Shown piece by piece: positions 22,652-26,067 of a stretch of DNA of 26,067 nucleotides. Origin of the DNA: Campylobacteraceae bacterium. GTDB lineage: Bacteria > Campylobacterota > Campylobacteria > Campylobacterales > Sulfurovaceae. The notes beneath the pieces were generated by a model, which saw only the letters and a program-made list of their open reading frames with translations, was not told the DNA's origin and made no database searches. The translations under genes and the position numbers were made by a program. Within the stretch, counting starts at the first letter, position 1; each line of letters opens with the position of its first letter. The stretch lies in the NCBI GenBank assembly GCA_027081065.1, contig JALWLW010000011.1, positions 1 to 26,067 of the forward strand, read 5' to 3'.

Positions 22652-23672
22652 ACAGACAAGTATCTCAAACTACTTATCAAAGAACTTTCAAAGTTCTTTT
22701 TTTACCATATTTCTACCTCTATTTTTTATTGGTTCACTTGTTTTTATTATTAAAATATCAGCACTAACAGCTTCCATTCAAATTTCATTTTTAGAGATGA
22801 TGCAACTCTTTGCCTATAACTTACCTGCTATCTTATTTTATACTTTACCTATTTCATTCTTGGTTGCTATTGCCATGACCCTATTACGTCTCTCAAATGA
22901 CAATGAGCTCATGGCACTCTTTGCATTGGGGTCAAATGCTAAAATCATTCTTTACCGTTTTTATTTTATAGCTTCACTTTTCAGTATCATTCTGCTTATC
23001 TTATCTTTAGGGCTTATGCCTCAAACAAAACAGCAGTTCAAAGCTTTTAAACATAAAAAAGCATCTCAAGCACAAATCAATATTAACCCTTCTAGGTTAG
23101 GACAAAAATTTGGAGATTTATTTGTTTATATTAAAAGTAAAGAAGCCAATGAAATGCATGATATTGTTATCTATAAAAAAGATTTACAACATACTGACCA
23201 ACTTTTTATTGCAAAAAAAGCCAACTTTGAAAATAAAGACTCAACCATTGTATTAACACTCAAAGAGGGCTCGGGATATACCTTTTCAATGAGTGGATTA
23301 AAAAAAATAAATTATGAAACCATGAAAGTCTATAAAAATCTAGATTTACCTGCTTTTACCTATACCAATATTATTAAACACTGGCAAGAGCTTTCAGAAA
23401 ATCCTAAAAAAAAATCAAGAATCTTTTTCTTCATTTTTGCCAGTCTTATTCCTATTTTAGCATTGAGTATCATTGCTTCATTTGCCATTATTAATCCACG
23501 CTATCAAAAAAATTATGCTTACCCAATTTTAGCACTAAGTACTTTGGGGCTTTATGTTATTGCCACCTTACTAGAAAAGCAAGGTACAATTTTTATCACC
23601 TCTGCTATCTCCGTCATTATATTAATATTTGGGTACTATCTCTACAAAAAATTTGTCTTACGGTTCTTTTAA
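22644..23672 (+). CDS. LptF/LptG (YjgP/YjgQ) family LPS-export permease
   Basis: This 342-residue protein has the LptF/G layout: three N-terminal transmembrane helices (about 18-40, 57-80, 97-127), a periplasmic jellyroll domain of about 120 residues (about 130-250) and three C-terminal helices (about 258-280, 291-310, 315-337). The helix-2/3 loop holds RLSNDNELMALFALGSN, the coupling-helix region conserved in the family. It should work with LptB to extract LPS from the inner membrane. Only one LptF/G-type gene is visible, so I cannot say if it is F or G. Its start lies inside pilD and its stop directly abuts the truA start. Confidence 0.88.
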   Translation: MAKQTSISNYLSKNFQSSFFTIFLPLFFIGSLVFIIKISALTASIQISFLEMMQLFAYNLPAILFYTLPISFLVAIAMTLLRLSNDNELMALFALGSNAKIILYRFYFIASLFSIILLILSLGLMPQTKQQFKAFKHKKASQAQININPSRLGQKFGDLFVYIKSKEANEMHDIVIYKKDLQHTDQLFIAKKANFENKDSTIVLTLKEGSGYTFSMSGLKKINYETMKVYKNLDLPAFTYTNIIKHWQELSENPKKKSRIFFFIFASLIPILALSIIASFAIINPRYQKNYAYPILALSTLGLYVIATLLEKQGTIFITSAISVIILIFGYYLYKKFVLRFF

Positions 23673-24398
23673 ATGCGTGTAAAAGCTATTATACTTTACG
23701 ATGGAAACCAATTTCAAGGTTTTCAAAAACAGACTCAAACTAAAAATACTATTGCATCTTCTATTGAGATAGCCTTACGCTCTTTGGGTATTAACGACAA
23801 CATTAGAGCTTCAGGACGAACCGATGCAGGAGTTCATTCAACAGGGCAAGTCATCGACTTTGAACTCCCCTCTTTTTGGAAAAATTTACACAAACTAAAA
23901 TATGAACTCAACAGAAAACTAAGTCATATTGCCATTAAACGCATAGAGTTTGTCAATGATGACTTTCATTCAAGATTTTCAGCCAAGAGCCGTCTCTATC
24001 GTTATGTTTTTAAAACTACTCTACCTTCTATTTTTGAGAATTCTTATGTTGCTTATTATCCAAACTTCAACAAAGAACTTTTAAAAGAAGCCCTTAAATG
24101 TTTTGAAGGAGAACATGATTTTTCAAACTTTATTAAAACAGGAAGCATTACCCATACCAATGTAAGAGAAATCTATAAAGCCCAATATAAAAGATATAAA
24201 AACTACCATATCATCTACTTTGAAGCTAATGGATTTTTACGTTCACAAGTAAGAATGATGGTTGAAGGAGCGATGCAAGTGGCTTTAGCTCAATGGAGTC
24301 AAGAGGCACTTCTAAAACAGCTCAACTTAGAAGAGCGAACCATGACCAAACTTGCCCCTCCTGAGGGTTTATATTTAGCAAGAATTACTTATAAATAA
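23673..24398 (+). CDS. truA: TruA, tRNA pseudouridine(38-40) synthase
   Basis: This 241-residue protein has the TruA start VKAIILYDGNQFQGFQKQ, the catalytic Asp51 in ASGRTDAGVHSTGQV, the KSRLYRYVF block and FLRSQVRMMVEGAM near the C-terminus. It isomerises uridines 38-40 in the anticodon arm of many tRNAs. It begins immediately after the stop of the LptF/G gene, with no spacer, and its Shine-Dalgarno is weak, so coupling is likely. It ends 28 bases before the convergent restriction-like gene; no clear terminator lies in this gap. Confidence 0.96.
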   Translation: MRVKAIILYDGNQFQGFQKQTQTKNTIASSIEIALRSLGINDNIRASGRTDAGVHSTGQVIDFELPSFWKNLHKLKYELNRKLSHIAIKRIEFVNDDFHSRFSAKSRLYRYVFKTTLPSIFENSYVAYYPNFNKELLKEALKCFEGEHDFSNFIKTGSITHTNVREIYKAQYKRYKNYHIIYFEANGFLRSQVRMMVEGAMQVALAQWSQEALLKQLNLEERTMTKLAPPEGLYLARITYK

Positions 24399-24426
24399 AA
24401 AATAGTCGGTGTATAAAATTTTTCCT

Positions 24427-26067
24427 TTACTCCAATATCTTACTAAACAGCATCCCTATGTAACTCTCTTTCTCTTCTTGAAAAAGTACATTTTTATTTT
24501 CTAGCTCTATTTTTCCTATAGCATCATGAATGTTGACCAGCTCCCTATAAGGTGTATTTGAGATAATAAAAGCGTTTAAAATGGTATTTTTATCTCCAAT
24601 ATATACCTCTTTCTCTTTTATAGACTTGTAAAAGTTTATCTTTTTATTTTTGTTCAAGTCTAAATTGCGTATCCCTTTTGGGTCTATAAAGCTAATGTAC
24701 TGTTTGCCCTCTTTTAAAATCCACATGATAAAATCTGGGTAAAACCCTCCATCTTCAAAAAATCCTACGCCTACTTTTGATTTATTTCTTAGTAAAAATA
24801 TCTCATAGTCACTATATTTCTCTTTGTGTGTTTCAAGATAAAGCTCTAAATCTTCAACAAATGTCATCTCACCCTTGTTTAGTTCTATGGGCGATATTTT
24901 TATCTGCTTTTGTTCTTTAAACAGTAGTGGATTATAAAGGTGCTTACTACTCATAAACGATTTAAAGTAACCAAGCTCTATACCACAAGAAAAATCACCT
25001 TTTTCTATGGAGCTTTTTAATTTTACTAGCTTTTCTATGAGGTCACTATTTTGTGCATTATGCTCACACGATACATTGTAGGTGTCTATAAAATTAGCAT
25101 CGTCATCTTGTAGCTCTTCATACTGCATAAAATCTTTTTCATAGTCATTTTTATGGTACTTATAAAAGGCATCTACATACTTTTTAAGTAGCATTGTAAA
25201 GGTTTCTTGCACTCTTTGAAAATCAGAAAAACGCTTAATCTCAAAGTAAGACTTTGGTACTTCTAGCCTGTACCAATCATCTTTTTCAATAAACGCATCA
25301 ATGGACTTCTTAGAGATATTTAGATTAAAATATTTTCTCTCTTTTTTGTACTCAAGAAGTTCTAAAAAGAGTCTATCTCTGTCTAAGAACAGAAGCTCTT
25401 TTTGTACATCAAATCTATAGGGTTCATCTTTTACTGCATAGTCATCACTAGCTATTACTCCTATAACTTGCGCTTTAGCATAAAGGTTAACAATGACGTT
25501 TTTACTTATGGCACTGTTTTTTTCATAGCATAAATCTTTTTTTTCATTCTCTTTAAAACTCTTGCCCTTTTCTACCCGTAGCACTTTAAGTTTTTTGTTT
25601 TGATGTCGGCTCTCTTTTATGACAGGCAGTTCTATGTTGTACATCTCACCATTTTCTACACCCTCATTTTCAAGATACTTTCTAAACTCTTCCATGTAGT
25701 TTGCTTTTAAACCAAATATATTTAACTGCTCACAGCTTAAGTATTTTAGCTCTAGCCCTTTACCATAGAAGGTACTTCTTTTTAGGCTCATATCTTTACC
25801 CTTTAGCCGAACACCTCGACCAAAAAGTTGTATGACTTGTGAACCCTCACTCTTTCCCATGTTTAAAAGCCCCATGGTAGAGACACGCCAACTGCTCCAC
25901 CCCTCGGTAAACTTTCTTGAGCCTATTAAGATGTTGATTTTAGAACTTTTTTCATTGATGTTTAAAAACAGACTTTTACTAAAAGTACTTGAAGAGACAT
26001 TTAAACCTAGCATCTTACAAAGCTTTAAAAACTTAGCCACATCTCCAATGTTAATAACCCCAAAATA
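24427..26067 (-). CDS. Type III restriction-like helicase/nuclease, C-terminal part (cut by window edge)
   Basis: The frame is open to the window end, so 546 C-terminal residues are visible and the N-terminal part (Walker A, DEAD-type motifs) lies outside. The visible start corresponds to the end of helicase domain 2, with motif V-like SRKFTEGWSSWRVS and motif VI-like SQVIQLFGRGVRLKG. A long Lys/Glu-rich region follows. Near the C-terminus, YPDFIMWI and FIDPKGIRNLD fit a PD-(D/E)XK nuclease core, in the order seen in type III Res subunits, with Asp-Pro-Lys in place of the usual Glu-X-Lys. A GTG at 26038-26040 is not the real start. The methylase partner would be upstream, outside the window. 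Confidence 0.8.
   Translation of the reverse strand, partial: YFGVINIGDVAKFLKLCKMLGLNVSSSTFSKSLFLNINEKSSKINILIGSRKFTEGWSSWRVSTMGLLNMGKSEGSQVIQLFGRGVRLKGKDMSLKRSTFYGKGLELKYLSCEQLNIFGLKANYMEEFRKYLENEGVENGEMYNIELPVIKESRHQNKKLKVLRVEKGKSFKENEKKDLCYEKNSAISKNVIVNLYAKAQVIGVIASDDYAVKDEPYRFDVQKELLFLDRDRLFLELLEYKKERKYFNLNISKKSIDAFIEKDDWYRLEVPKSYFEIKRFSDFQRVQETFTMLLKKYVDAFYKYHKNDYEKDFMQYEELQDDDANFIDTYNVSCEHNAQNSDLIEKLVKLKSSIEKGDFSCGIELGYFKSFMSSKHLYNPLLFKEQKQIKISPIELNKGEMTFVEDLELYLETHKEKYSDYEIFLLRNKSKVGVGFFEDGGFYPDFIMWILKEGKQYISFIDPKGIRNLDLNKNKKINFYKSIKEKEVYIGDKNTILNAFIISNTPYRELVNIHDAIGKIELENKNVLFQEEKESYIGMLFSKILE

Noticed and set aside
1..26067. CRISPR arrays, insertion sequences, tRNA or rRNA genes
   Set aside because: I found no regular repeat-spacer pattern, no transposase reading frame and no recognisable tRNA or rRNA sequence.

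Overview
This window looks like chromosomal DNA from a free-living, autotrophic Campylobacterota (Epsilonproteobacteria), of the Sulfurimonas/Sulfurovum kind. The pointers are the AT-rich sequence, the cbpA-hspR heat-shock pair, tightly packed operons whose genes often overlap as TAATG, and two adjacent multi-subunit 2-oxoacid:ferredoxin oxidoreductase clusters of the sort used in the reductive TCA cycle. The genus is an inference from gene content; no sequence comparison was run.

Layout. Bases 92-3767 (minus strand) hold three short units: mtnN with a TtcA-like PP-loop protein; an AtpZ/AtpI-like protein with a four-helix membrane protein; and cbpA-hspR, whose promoter carries a HAIR-like HspR operator. 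Divergent from mtnN is a 7TMR-DISM histidine kinase (3856-5757, plus). Its reading frame has no ATG/GTG/TTG start ahead of the sensor domain, but has a strong Shine-Dalgarno placed correctly for an ATT start. Bases 5758-6315 contain two unlisted small genes, a 46-residue lipoprotein and a 55-residue single-span protein, convergent and 8 bases apart. A CusA-type heavy-metal RND pump without CusB/CusC (6316-9402) and a CobW-family GTPase metallochaperone (9499-10473) follow, both on the minus strand.

Bases 10578-17881 (minus) are the metabolic core: two paralogous clusters in tandem, each in the order E-like, alpha, beta, gamma, with a single 2x[4Fe-4S] ferredoxin-like subunit between them. They resemble the five-subunit pyruvate and 2-oxoglutarate:ferredoxin oxidoreductases known from Hydrogenobacter. 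One is probably pyruvate- and the other 2-oxoglutarate-specific, but I cannot assign which. A strong terminator closes the second cluster, a 173-base spacer with three inverted repeats separates the clusters, and a 405-base regulatory region precedes the first.

Bases 18684-24398 (plus) form a compact housekeeping operon: glmU, coaBC, uppS, pilD, an LptF/LptG-family permease and truA, covering cell-envelope precursors, coenzyme A, prepilin processing, LPS export and tRNA pseudouridylation. A short, very acidic orphan protein (18287-18577, minus) diverges from it. The window ends in the C-terminal part of a type III-restriction-like helicase/nuclease (24427-26067, minus), cut by the window edge.
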